Origin: Deltaproteobacteria bacterium
Lineage (GTDB): Bacteria > Myxococcota_A > Polyangia > DRWM01 > JAAZOP01
NCBI GenBank assembly: GCA_016218815.1
Contig: JACRCX010000104.1
Location: 1 to 64,000 of the forward strand
Length of the DNA stretch: 64,000 nt
Direction: 5' to 3'
This document shows positions 9,174 to 16,207 of this stretch, one piece after another (positions within the stretch are counted from its first letter, which is position 1; each line of letters starts with the position of its first letter). Position numbers and translations under genes: made by a program. The notes beneath the pieces are model-generated. The model was not told where the DNA came from and did not search any database. It was given only the letters and a program-made list of their open reading frames with translations.

Positions 9174-9215
9174 CGCGCAAAGGACGCAAAGGTCCCGCAA
9201 AGGGCGCAAAGGGGG
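9174..9215. repeat. Octamer-type array, CGCAAAGG units
   Basis: Four copies of CGCAAAGG or close variants stand in the gap between divergent genes. The unit resembles the CGCAGAGA element found at 11.6, 31.3 and 57.1 kb. No coding potential is seen. The rest of the 175-base gap should hold the promoters of both flanking genes, but I see no convincing -10/-35 pair. Confidence 0.6.
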
Positions 9216-9261
9216 AAGGGGCGTCGACAGTTGAGGCGGGGGGCGGGTAGAGTGGCGGGCG

Positions 9262-10389
9262 ATGGGAAGGGTCGGGAGGCTGGTCGTCCTGGTGGTCGGT
9301 GGCACGCTCGCGTCGGGGGCGGCGTGTCCGGAGGGGGTTGGGGGGGTGGCGGGGCCGGAGGAGTCGGCGATCGGGAGGATGTGCGCGGCGGACGTGCCGC
9401 GGGAGGTGCTGGCGGCGGAGGCGATCGCGTCGGCGTACCGGCTGCAGCAGGTGCGCGACCTGCAGCTCGTGGAGACCGGACAGGCGGGCACGTTCCTGGC
9501 GGTGTATCGGCTGGGACCGGAGGACGCTCGACCGCAGGAGCTGTTCGCGGCGACGGTGGTCGAGGAGCCGGGATGCGTGGCGGTGGTGGCGCAGGGCGAG
9601 GCGTGCGACCCGCTGGCGTTCTCGCCGATCTACCTGCCGCGGTTCGGCGAGGGGACGGTGCTGGTGCTGCCGGCGGAGCTGACGGAGTGGGAGGCGATGG
9701 ACGAGCCGGTGGTGACGGCGGGTGTCGTGGCGGCCGCGAGCGAGCCGGAGCCTGGTTTCCCGGAGGCGCGGGCGGTGGGCCGCTGCATCTTCCGGCTGTT
9801 CTCGATCCAGGACGGGCGGCTGGCGCCGGAGACGCTGTTTTCGTGGGCCGAGTCGGCGTACACGGTGGAGTGGGCGCGGAACGGGCGGGAGTACACGACG
9901 GAGACGGCCACGGCGGTGAGCGCGGTGGGCGGTGTGGCGCCGCGCGACCTGACCGCGGAGTCGGTGGTGGCCGATGTCGAGTGCCAGGAGGTGCCGGACC
10001 GGAAGGAGGCGTGCGTCGAGCGGTGCGTGGCGCGGGCGCCAGCGGTGGTGACGGGGGACATTCCGGACTCCGCGGAGGTGTGCGGGACGGAGTGCGCGGA
10101 GGTGGCGGCGGAGCCCGGGCGGTGGTGCGAGGCGGCGGTCGATCGGGTGACGCAGTGGCTGGACGGGCGGGAGGACGAGACGGGGCGGGTGTCGTTCGAG
10201 CCGACGGGGGAGGAAGAGGCGATTTCGCGGCTGGACGCGGAGTGCATCCTGCGGCAGCCGGCGGAGGGGGAGGTTGCGGCGCCGTTGGCGGAGAGGGTGG
10301 AGGGGTGTCGGGTGGGAGAGAACGGGGAAGGGGAACCGGGGAACGGGGAACAGGGAACGGGGAACGGGGAACTAGGAACTAGGAACTAG
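9262..10389 (+). CDS. Putative lipoprotein ending in a repeat-encoded tail
   Basis: A 375-residue protein with no recognised family. The signal sequence VVLVVGGTLASGAAC gives a plausible lipobox at Cys 22. The mature part is rich in Glu and Val, with six or more cysteines between about 245 and 295 that could form disulfides. The last 25 residues (GEGEPGNGEQGTGNGELG) are encoded by a GGAACNN heptamer array, so the natural end may lie before residue 350. The array seems to have overrun the 3' end of the gene. No partner genes are obvious. Confidence 0.6.
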   Translation: MGRVGRLVVLVVGGTLASGAACPEGVGGVAGPEESAIGRMCAADVPREVLAAEAIASAYRLQQVRDLQLVETGQAGTFLAVYRLGPEDARPQELFAATVVEEPGCVAVVAQGEACDPLAFSPIYLPRFGEGTVLVLPAELTEWEAMDEPVVTAGVVAAASEPEPGFPEARAVGRCIFRLFSIQDGRLAPETLFSWAESAYTVEWARNGREYTTETATAVSAVGGVAPRDLTAESVVADVECQEVPDRKEACVERCVARAPAVVTGDIPDSAEVCGTECAEVAAEPGRWCEAAVDRVTQWLDGREDETGRVSFEPTGEEEAISRLDAECILRQPAEGEVAAPLAERVEGCRVGENGEGEPGNGEQGTGNGELGTRN

Positions 10390-10412
10390 GAACTAGGAAC
10401 CGGGAACTGGGA
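10319..10412. repeat. Degenerate heptamer array GGAACNN
   Basis: About thirteen 7-bp units (GGAACGG, GGAACAG, GGAACTA, GGAACCG). The run includes four consecutive GGAACTA units. It covers the 3' end of the preceding gene and the gap to the convergent lipoprotein gene. It is one of five sequence-unrelated arrays in the window with the same 7-bp period. Confidence 0.85.
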
Positions 10413-10428
10413 GAGCGGGGGATGCGGG

Positions 10429-11289
10429 TCAGGGGGAAGAATTGGGGCGGCCCCAAGGGGCGCCGGGCTCGGGCTCATCGGGGAGCAGGTAGACGTCGCC
10501 GAGGCGGGAGAAGACGAGCGAGCTGGTGGTGCTGGGGACGCACGGGTCGGCGGGGGCGGTCGGGCAGTCGACAAGCTGGTAGTCGGCAGAGAGCCGGAGG
10601 GAGTCGGCGGAGGCGTCGAAGGAGACGTCCGTGACGACGGCCTGGTTCCGGGGATCGGTGTCGCCGCCGGCGCCGAAGAGGGCGCGGCGGACGGCGTCGT
10701 CGTCGGAGATCCAGACGGGGTTGGGGTCGGAGTCGGGGAGAAACTCGTAGAGCACCTGGACGGAGGGGCGGTTGGAGTCGAGGGCGGTGCGTTCGAGGAG
10801 CAGCTCGGTCATGCCGTCGGCGTCGAGATCCTCCAGACGGAGGACGCGGCAGGTCTCGCGGCCGTCGACGCAGAAGGCGAAGGCGACGGCGGGCTCGGTG
10901 AGGGCGGGGGAGAAGAGGGCGACGGCTTCGGCGGGGCCGGAGCCGGCGTCGGCGGTGAGGAAGGTCCTGGGGTCGAACCAGAAGGAGACGACGAGGGAGG
11001 CGCATTCCGGATCGGCGAGAGGAGCGGCCTGCCAGGAGCGGATCCAGGCGGCGGCGCGGTCGGCGTCGATCTCGGGGATGTCGGCGGGGGTGAGGTCGGT
11101 GAGGTAGCGGGCCAGAGCTTCGGCGACGACCTGGGCGCCGTGACCCTGGGCCCAGCGCAGGACGTCGTGGGCGTTCATGCACGGGCCGAACTCGACGGGG
11201 GGTTCGGCGGCGGGGGGCGCGGCCGCTTCCGGCTCGGGTGCGCCCGCGTCGGGGGGGGGGGAGGCGTCGGGGGTGGGGGTATGGGTCAT
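10429..11289 (-). CDS. Exported lipoprotein with unresolved start next to tRNA-Leu
   Basis: The first ATG after the tRNA gene (11289) gives 286 residues, but it falls after what looks like the signal peptide. The same frame upstream reads LLLLPALLLLPALLLLSAC, a hydrophobic stretch with a good lipobox (Cys codon at 11326-11328). No ATG, GTG or TTG occurs in that frame between this stretch and the tRNA; the nearest start codons lie inside the tRNA gene. The mature part starts with a Pro/Ala-rich linker and continues as an unrecognised soluble domain with an Asp-rich segment (EDLDADGMTEL). The true start is therefore uncertain. Confidence 0.6.
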   Translation of the reverse strand: MTHTPTPDASPPPDAGAPEPEAAAPPAAEPPVEFGPCMNAHDVLRWAQGHGAQVVAEALARYLTDLTPADIPEIDADRAAAWIRSWQAAPLADPECASLVVSFWFDPRTFLTADAGSGPAEAVALFSPALTEPAVAFAFCVDGRETCRVLRLEDLDADGMTELLLERTALDSNRPSVQVLYEFLPDSDPNPVWISDDDAVRRALFGAGGDTDPRNQAVVTDVSFDASADSLRLSADYQLVDCPTAPADPCVPSTTSSLVFSRLGDVYLLPDEPEPGAPWGRPNSSP

Positions 11290-11329
11290 GCCGGTGGGTT
11301 CGACGGGGCCGGGCGTGGGGGGCGGGCAG

Positions 11330-11380
11330 GCGGAGAGGAGGAGGAGCGCGGGTAGGAGGAGGAGCGCGGGTAGGAGGAGG
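11330..11380. repeat. 18-bp tandem repeat coding for a leucine-rich signal
   Basis: The unit GGAGGAGGAGCGCGGGTA (plus strand) occurs in two full copies and one partial copy. On the minus strand it encodes the LLLLPA units of the putative lipoprotein signal of the 10429-11289 gene. It directly abuts the 3' end of tRNA-Leu, so it may have expanded there and altered the beginning of the gene. Confidence 0.7.
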
Positions 11381-11384
11381 AGGG

Positions 11385-11469
11385 TGGTGCGAGGAGGGGG
11401 AGTCGAACCCCCACGGGTCGCCCCACCGGCTCCTAAGGCCGGCGCGTCTGCCTGTTCCGCCATCCTCGC
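11385..11469 (-). tRNA. tRNA-Leu (anticodon TAG)
   Basis: An 85-base class II tRNA with encoded CCA. The acceptor stem GCGAGGA pairs with TCCTCGC. The anticodon arm is GCCGGC-CTTAGGA-GCCGGT, giving anticodon TAG. A long variable arm follows, then the T arm GGGGGTTCGACTCCCCC. The 3' end ACCA is encoded at 11385-11388. It reads CUN leucine codons. It lies at the upstream edge of a lipoprotein gene on the same strand. Confidence 0.95.
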
Positions 11470-11555
11470 GTTGTTGTCGGGAGAGCCGTGCATTTCGTGG
11501 CGTCCGTCGTTCCTTGGGGTGGGTTGTAGCACAGGGGGGAGGGGGGAGGAACGAA

Positions 11556-11590
11556 TCTCGCGCAGAGACGCGGAGGCGCAGAAGGGGGGA
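11556..11590. repeat. CGCAGAGA-type octamer element
   Basis: Reads TCTCGCGCAGAGACG followed by two degenerate CGCAGAGA units and a G run. It is nearly identical to copies at 31261-31292 and, in reverse orientation, at 57065-57096 inside the SctQ-like gene. It is a dispersed repeat, not coding here. Confidence 0.75.
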
Positions 11591-11859
11591 AAGCGGCGGG
11601 AGGGCTGCGGCGCGATCGCGGCGGAAGGCGGCGGACGGGCGACGGGCTCGTGCTCGGGCATGGGAGTTCGGCTGACGGTCAGCGTGCTCGTGCTCGGGCG
11701 GGGGTCGCGACCCCGTTGCTCGGCGGCGGAAGGGCGACTCGGGGATGTCGCCCTGGCGGATGGCCCCCGGTCGGCATCCGTCGCAGGAGGGTCACGGCCC
11801 GGCGCGCCGTCGCCGGCGACAGGCCCTCGCGCGCGGTGTCGGCCGTCGGCCCACTCCCC

Positions 11860-11882
11860 GCCCGCGGGCCGCAACCGCGGGC
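11860..11882 (-). terminator. Hairpin downstream of the T2SG-like gene
   Basis: A perfect 8-bp stem GCCCGCGG/CCGCGGGC with a 7-base loop lies 7 bases beyond the stop codon of the minus-strand gene 11889-12293. No T tract follows, so it would be an atypical terminator or an mRNA 3' stabiliser. Confidence 0.4.
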
Positions 11883-11888
11883 CTCTCG

Positions 11889-12293
11889 CTAATACATCCC
11901 CACGAACCTGCGGACGACGTCGTCTACGTTCTCCATGATGCCATCGGGACCGGCGGAGCGGACTTCGTTCACAAACCCGGAGTAGCATCGGATGCGGATG
12001 TCCCCTCCCCACACGTCCTTCGCTTGCCCCGGCCTGATCGCGCCGGCGAGCACCAGCTCTGCGGGCGTCGGGCAACCCCTGGTACGCGGCCGGGTCGGGT
12101 AGATCCGGCCCGCCTCGTCGTAGATCTTCTCGACGGCGGCAAGCTGGATCTCGAAAGCAAGATCCTGGAGCCCTCCACAGGTCCGGTCGGCAAGGGTCAC
12201 GCAGGGTTTCGGCGACAAAGGCGACTCGCACGACTCCGTGAGCAACACCACGGCCACAACCATCGTGCGCCTCGCTGCCCCCTTCCAGCCCAC
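11889..12293 (-). CDS. Lipoprotein with type II secretion pseudopilin (T2SG)-like domain
   Basis: A 134-residue protein from a GTG at 12293, which has GGAGGGG just upstream; an internal ATG at 12263 would give 124. The N-terminus has basic residues, a hydrophobic core and LLTESC, a lipobox-like end. The C-terminal half carries the hallmarks of the T2SG domain: GQAKDVWGGDIRIRCY, then SAGPDGIMENVDDVVRR, matching the DPWG.P and S.G.DG...DDI pattern of major pseudopilins. The prepilin cleavage site and long N-terminal helix are absent, so it is probably not assembled into a pseudopilus. No other secretion genes are near. Confidence 0.6.
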   Translation of the reverse strand: MGWKGAARRTMVVAVVLLTESCESPLSPKPCVTLADRTCGGLQDLAFEIQLAAVEKIYDEAGRIYPTRPRTRGCPTPAELVLAGAIRPGQAKDVWGGDIRIRCYSGFVNEVRSAGPDGIMENVDDVVRRFVGMY

Positions 12294-12309
12294 GATCCCC
12301 TCCCCGCGG

Positions 12310-12399
12310 TCAACCTCGCCGCTTCGCCTTCCCGGGCGCCGCCGGCGCCACCTTCGCCACGTCAAGCCCCGCCCGGGTCGTCGTCTTCGTCGTCGCCAT
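12310..12399 (-). CDS. Short basic peptide behind recombinase remnant
   Basis: A 29-residue frame (MATTKTTTRAGLDVAKVAP then a Lys/Arg-rich end). Its ATG is 2 bases beyond the recombinase stop. In intact recombinase loci a further small gene often follows, so this may be a truncated leftover. There is no independent evidence that it is expressed. Confidence 0.25.
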   Translation of the reverse strand: MATTKTTTRAGLDVAKVAPAAPGKAKRRG

Positions 12400-12401
12400 C
12401 G

Positions 12402-12780
12402 CTACGCAGCCTCCTGGGCGAGCAGCAGCGCGCGCACGGTCTCGGGGTACCACGACCGGCCTGACCGCGGCAACAGGCCGCGGGCCATGAGCGCGGCACC
12501 GATCTGGCGCAGGCTCATCCCGGCGGAGCGCAGCTCGGGCGCCGCGGCGATCACCTGCTGGTCGTCTTCGTCGGCTTCCAGATGCACGCCGTCCGGACCC
12601 AGGTGGTAGCTGTAGGGCAGGTCCCCGCCGAGCCGCTCGCCGCGGCCGCGCTTGACGGGCAGGGCCGCGCGCGTGCGGGCGCGGATGAGGGCGCGCTTGT
12701 ACTGCGCGAACACGTCGATGATGCCGCGCATGAGGGCCGCCTCCGGGCCGTCGCCGTTGCGTTGGTGCCATGGTCGCTTC
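12402..12780 (-). pseudogene. C-terminal fragment of a large serine recombinase
   Basis: The translated segment has the post-catalytic helix and recombinase domain of serine site-specific recombinases: MRGIIDVFAQYKRALIRART, KRGRGERLGG, a YSYHLGPDGVHLEADEDDQ stretch and the helix-turn-helix-like MSLRQIGAALMARGLLPRSG. The N-terminal resolvase domain with the catalytic serine is missing. Upstream, the frame continues into unrelated residues to about 12950. It is a decayed trace of a mobile element or invertase, and no attachment site is visible. Confidence 0.7.
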
Positions 12781-12864
12781 CTGCGGTTGCCCGCAGCATA
12801 CCACGACGGGTCGTGAACGCTGACGTCCATCCCGGTCGCCGCTCCACGGAGCGAGCCGTCGCCT

Positions 12865-13422
12865 CTACCGAGGGCGTTTGCAGGTCGACAATTCGTAGAG
12901 CTGTTCGGTGGCGAGGACGAAAACGAGGCAGATCGGATAGCGATAGTCACCGTTCACCGTTCCTGCACCGGAGATGAAGAGCGCGGAGGAATCCCGCGAC
13001 CATCGGACCGTGTGGGACGCGCCGGAGCCCGGGTCTGCCTCCCCCACCGAGATCACCGTGACGGAGGTCCGGCGTTGCCGATCCCATACCAGGATCGTGT
13101 GGTACGTGTCGCGGTCCCGCGACGCCCCAGGTTCGTACGCCACATGGCTCCCGTCAGGCGACGGCTGGTAGGACTGGCCCGGTGTCGGATCGTCGGGACC
13201 GGGATCCGCCCAGCCGGGTACCTCCAGGCCGGGGAACTCCGAGTCATAGGGCGGCAACTTCGCGACGAGGACCGTGGGCCGGTGGAACGGACGAATCCTG
13301 TTCAAGCATCCCGACGTATCGACGAAGATCCAGCCAAGGACGAGGATCCAGCCAAAGACGGCGAGTAGGCACAGAGCGACCGCCCAGAGGCCTACCTCCA
13401 CGGCGATCTTGAGCCTGGGCAT
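12865..13422 (-). CDS. Membrane-anchored protein with WD40/TolB-like C-terminus
   Basis: A 185-residue protein starting at ATG 13422, chosen because a membrane segment of about 30 residues follows directly (VGLWAVALCLLAVFGWILVL). The outside part contains SPDGSHVAYEPG and VRWSRDSSALFISG, the repeated S.DG..+A and WS.D...+ patterns of beta-propeller blades such as TolB/PD40. Only about two blades are present, so it is either a small partial propeller or a fragment. It lies between the recombinase remnant and the protease/DUF5678 pair. Confidence 0.5.
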   Translation of the reverse strand: MPRLKIAVEVGLWAVALCLLAVFGWILVLGWIFVDTSGCLNRIRPFHRPTVLVAKLPPYDSEFPGLEVPGWADPGPDDPTPGQSYQPSPDGSHVAYEPGASRDRDTYHTILVWDRQRRTSVTVISVGEADPGSGASHTVRWSRDSSALFISGAGTVNGDYRYPICLVFVLATEQLYELSTCKRPR

Positions 13423-13548
13423 TCCCTCAGCCAGTGCCGCCTGCCTTGAAGGCCACGAAGCGCTGGGCTCATGCTCGCCCGCATTGCGGCCGAGGGTCAA
13501 GTCGCCCGGCGCGCCGCGCGTCGGTCCGTGCCTCGGCATCGCGGCGCT

Positions 13549-14133
13549 CTATCGTCCGCGCGACTTCTGGCGGGCCTTCTTTGCGTGCTTCCTGGCATCA
13601 TGATCCCGCTCCCTCACGGTTGACGACATCTTGCCGCCGTGGCCCATCACGGGAGCGCGACCGTGGCCCGTGAATGGGAGGGATCCCGGGAAGCCGGGGG
13701 CAGAGATTCGGGGCAGCTCCAACGTCCAGGTCCCGGTCGGTCCGTCGTAGGTGAGGGCCGCATGAGCCAGGAGATCGCGTCCCACGAGCATGACGATGCC
13801 CGGTGCGGCGAGCTCCACTTCGATGACCTGCGCCGTGGTCACCCTGATCTGCGATCCTGGAAACTCGAACTCGACCGCCTTGACCGGCCGCTTCACCTCT
13901 CCGGCGGGCGTATGGCAATCGACGACGGCGATGGTCTGCAGGCCGAGCGCCTTTGTCACCTCTGGCGAGATGCAGGTCATGCTGGCCCCGGTGTCGATCA
14001 GGGCCCAGCCGGAGAACTTGTCGCGCTTGCCGCGGAGGGCCGCGATGGCAGGAGGCACGAAGACATCGACCGACAACCGCGGTCCGACTGCCTGCAGAGC
14101 TTGGGCGTCGCTACGAGACGTACACCGAGGCAT
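13549..14133 (-). CDS. Retropepsin-like aspartic protease
   Basis: A 194-residue protein. The catalytic motif ALIDTGASMTCIS is near residue 45 (Asp-Thr-Gly-Ala), with a second conserved glycine segment IVMLVGRDLLAHAALTYDG near residue 115. These are hallmarks of bacterial retropepsin-like proteases, which act as homodimers. No signal peptide is seen. The C-terminal 35 residues are strongly basic (RKHAKKARQKSRGR), perhaps for nucleic acid or membrane contact. The start overlaps the upstream DUF5678 gene by 23 bases, implying translational coupling. The substrate is unknown. Confidence 0.75.
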   Translation of the reverse strand: MPRCTSRSDAQALQAVGPRLSVDVFVPPAIAALRGKRDKFSGWALIDTGASMTCISPEVTKALGLQTIAVVDCHTPAGEVKRPVKAVEFEFPGSQIRVTTAQVIEVELAAPGIVMLVGRDLLAHAALTYDGPTGTWTLELPRISAPGFPGSLPFTGHGRAPVMGHGGKMSSTVRERDHDARKHAKKARQKSRGR

Positions 14134-14368
14134 TCAGAACCCCCACGCAGTTGGCCGGTGCTGAGGCCGATCGGTCCTCCGTGGTCACCAGCCGCACCAG
14201 AATCTCCTCGGACTTCGTCTTTTGCACACCTTCTGCGTACGCCGTGGCGAAGTCGTCGTACACCCCGATCAGCGTCTCCCCGTGCACCGCGATCCACTTC
14301 CCGGCGTGATGTTCGATCAACTCCTTCCGGTGTTGCTCGAACCACGCTTGCTCGCGTTCCAGTGCCAT
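14111..14368 (-). CDS. DUF5678-type small protein
   Basis: An 85-residue protein with the DUF5678 pattern: WFEQHRKELIEHHAGKWIAV, then GETLIGVYDDFATAYAEG and an EILVRLV strand. The ATG at 14368 follows GGAGGTGC at suitable distance. The 3' end overlaps the retropepsin-like gene. This pairing suggests an adaptor, substrate or inhibitor relation to the protease, but the family function is unknown. Confidence 0.7.
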   Translation of the reverse strand: MALEREQAWFEQHRKELIEHHAGKWIAVHGETLIGVYDDFATAYAEGVQKTKSEEILVRLVTTEDRSASAPANCVGVLNASVYVS

Positions 14369-14559
14369 GAGGCACCTCCTTCTCCGCGGCCCTGATCCGT
14401 CATCCCGACCGCAGAGCCCCCGCGCCGAACAGGGTAGCACCGCTTGCAGCCGGTGTCTGCCACGAGAAGGATCAAGAGGGCAAGGGCACGATTGTCCACA
14501 ACGCCGAGCGGCTGCACGGGACGGACCGGCCTGGACGGGAGCGACGGGCGGTCGGGGTG

Positions 14560-16038
14560 TCAGTCCACGGCGGTGAAGTAGGCGAGGTTCGCGCGGTCGC
14601 CGCCCCAGCGGATGCCGTAGAGGATGGCGAATCCGGAGTCCGCCCACACGGTGTTGTAGGGGCCCGGGGACGGAACCATGCCATAGGAAATGACGCCGGG
14701 CGAGCCCACCGCGACGCCGCGGAGGTCGGTGCGCAGGAAGACGATGTCCGCCTCACTGGTGGAGACGAGCGCGAGCCCGCGGTCGCCGGCGGCGACGCGC
14801 ATGGGATAGCGGCCGATGTCCGGCGTCACCCGGCTACAGACGGGCGGCCCCGTCATCACCCCGGCGTTGTCGAACCAGCCGACGCACGCTTCGGAAGACC
14901 CGCCGGCGAACGTGTCGTAGTGTCCCCAGCCGACGACGTACCTGCCGTCCACCCACTTCACGTCCCCGCCGTGCCCGTCGCTCAACACGCCGGAGGCCGT
15001 CCGCTCGGAGAGGTCGGCGTTCAGGTGCACGAAGCGCGACGCGCAGCTCGGCAGCTCCGGCGAGCTGTTGACGAACGCCAAGACCCCGAACCCCCCGTCC
15101 CCGGACGCGACGTAGGGAGGACCGCCGGTGAAGGCGTCGACCACGATGGGATCGCCCGAGGTGCGTCCCAGCGAGTCGACGAAACGGACGCGCGTGGAAG
15201 ACGGCGGGAGGCCCCAGCCGCCGCAGGAGCCACCCGTCTCGCCGGCGCGCCAGGTCATGATGAAGCCGTCTCCCGCGACGTCGGCGGCGGGCATGCGGGC
15301 GGTGGGGTCCGGCTCGACGAGGACCAGGCTGCCGGCCGGTTTCCCGTCCGGGTCGAGACGCCGGTAGAAGATGCCCCATCCGATCTCCGCGTAGAACAGC
15401 CCGTAACCCGAGCCGGTCCAGACCAGCTCCAGGCCGGGAATCCAGCTCGCCACGTCGTACGTCCAGTCCGGAGGGATGGCGACGCCGTCCAGGCCGAAGC
15501 GCCGGAAGCGGATCCAGAAGTCGTCGTCGCCCTCATGGAACACGGTCGCGAACTCGCGGCCGTTCCAGGTCAGCGGGAGGCGCTCGTACGGCCCGTCGAA
15601 CGGACCCGCGTCGGACACGGGGACCGGAGGGCCGGAGGCCTCGTACGGCGGGACCTCCGGGTCCGGCTCCGGGGGCGGGTCGCCGTCGCCGAGGCGACAC
15701 AGCCAGTCGCAGCCGTCGCCGTTCAGGCGATTCCGGTCGTCGCACTCCTCGCCTTCGTCGACGACGCCGTCGCCGCATTGGGGTCCTTCGGCCGGCGGGG
15801 GAAGCTCGACGTATTCGGGGACGACGTCGGGCCACGAGCGATCGGCGTCCGAGGCGTCGTCCTCGGTCCCGGCGTCGGTGGCATCGTCCGCAGGGTCGAC
15901 GTCCGCGTCGGCTCCGTCCGCCGGCCGGTCCGCGCGCCCATCGGTCGACGCCAGGATCGTGTCGCCGCCGCAGCCGGCCGGGAGGACCGTCCAGGGCCAC
16001 GCGACGGCGATCACCACGAGCGTGCTGCGAGCAGGCAT
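14560..16038 (-). CDS. Exported lipoprotein with one myxococcal cysteine-rich repeat
   Basis: A 492-residue protein from ATG 16038, preceded by GGAGGAG. The signal sequence ends in VLPAGC, and a long Asp/Ala linker follows. One CGDGVVDEGEECDD...NGDGCDWLC repeat (TIGR02232 type) lies near residues 85-120. The remaining 360 residues alternate short strands and Trp/Gly turns (PLTWNGREFATVF, GDGFIMTWRAGE), which looks like a beta-propeller. The paralogue-like gene 16208-17701 lies just upstream on the same strand. It is probably surface-exposed; the ligand is unknown. Confidence 0.75.
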   Translation of the reverse strand: MPARSTLVVIAVAWPWTVLPAGCGGDTILASTDGRADRPADGADADVDPADDATDAGTEDDASDADRSWPDVVPEYVELPPPAEGPQCGDGVVDEGEECDDRNRLNGDGCDWLCRLGDGDPPPEPDPEVPPYEASGPPVPVSDAGPFDGPYERLPLTWNGREFATVFHEGDDDFWIRFRRFGLDGVAIPPDWTYDVASWIPGLELVWTGSGYGLFYAEIGWGIFYRRLDPDGKPAGSLVLVEPDPTARMPAADVAGDGFIMTWRAGETGGSCGGWGLPPSSTRVRFVDSLGRTSGDPIVVDAFTGGPPYVASGDGGFGVLAFVNSSPELPSCASRFVHLNADLSERTASGVLSDGHGGDVKWVDGRYVVGWGHYDTFAGGSSEACVGWFDNAGVMTGPPVCSRVTPDIGRYPMRVAAGDRGLALVSTSEADIVFLRTDLRGVAVGSPGVISYGMVPSPGPYNTVWADSGFAILYGIRWGGDRANLAYFTAVD

Positions 16039-16207
16039 CTTGCACTCCTCCGGGGTACGCAGCCGGTGCGGTCCCCGTTCCCTGATCCTACCTGTGCCAT
16101 GCAGGAGCCGAAACGGATCACGGGGCCGATGGTCGTGACGGTCGCGCCGAGGCGGGATCTGCGTCCCTCGCGGTGTTCCCCTGGCGGCCACGCGTAGGAG
16201 GACGCGG

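Larger units (their letters stand above)
11470..11888. other. Non-coding gap of about 420 bases
   Basis: No open frame here looks like a gene. The stretch contains an octamer element at 11556-11590, a short GTGCTCGTGCTCGG direct repeat at about 11645-11700 and a strong hairpin at 11860-11882. The part next to tRNA-Leu should carry its promoter, but no clear hexamers stand out. Confidence 0.5.
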
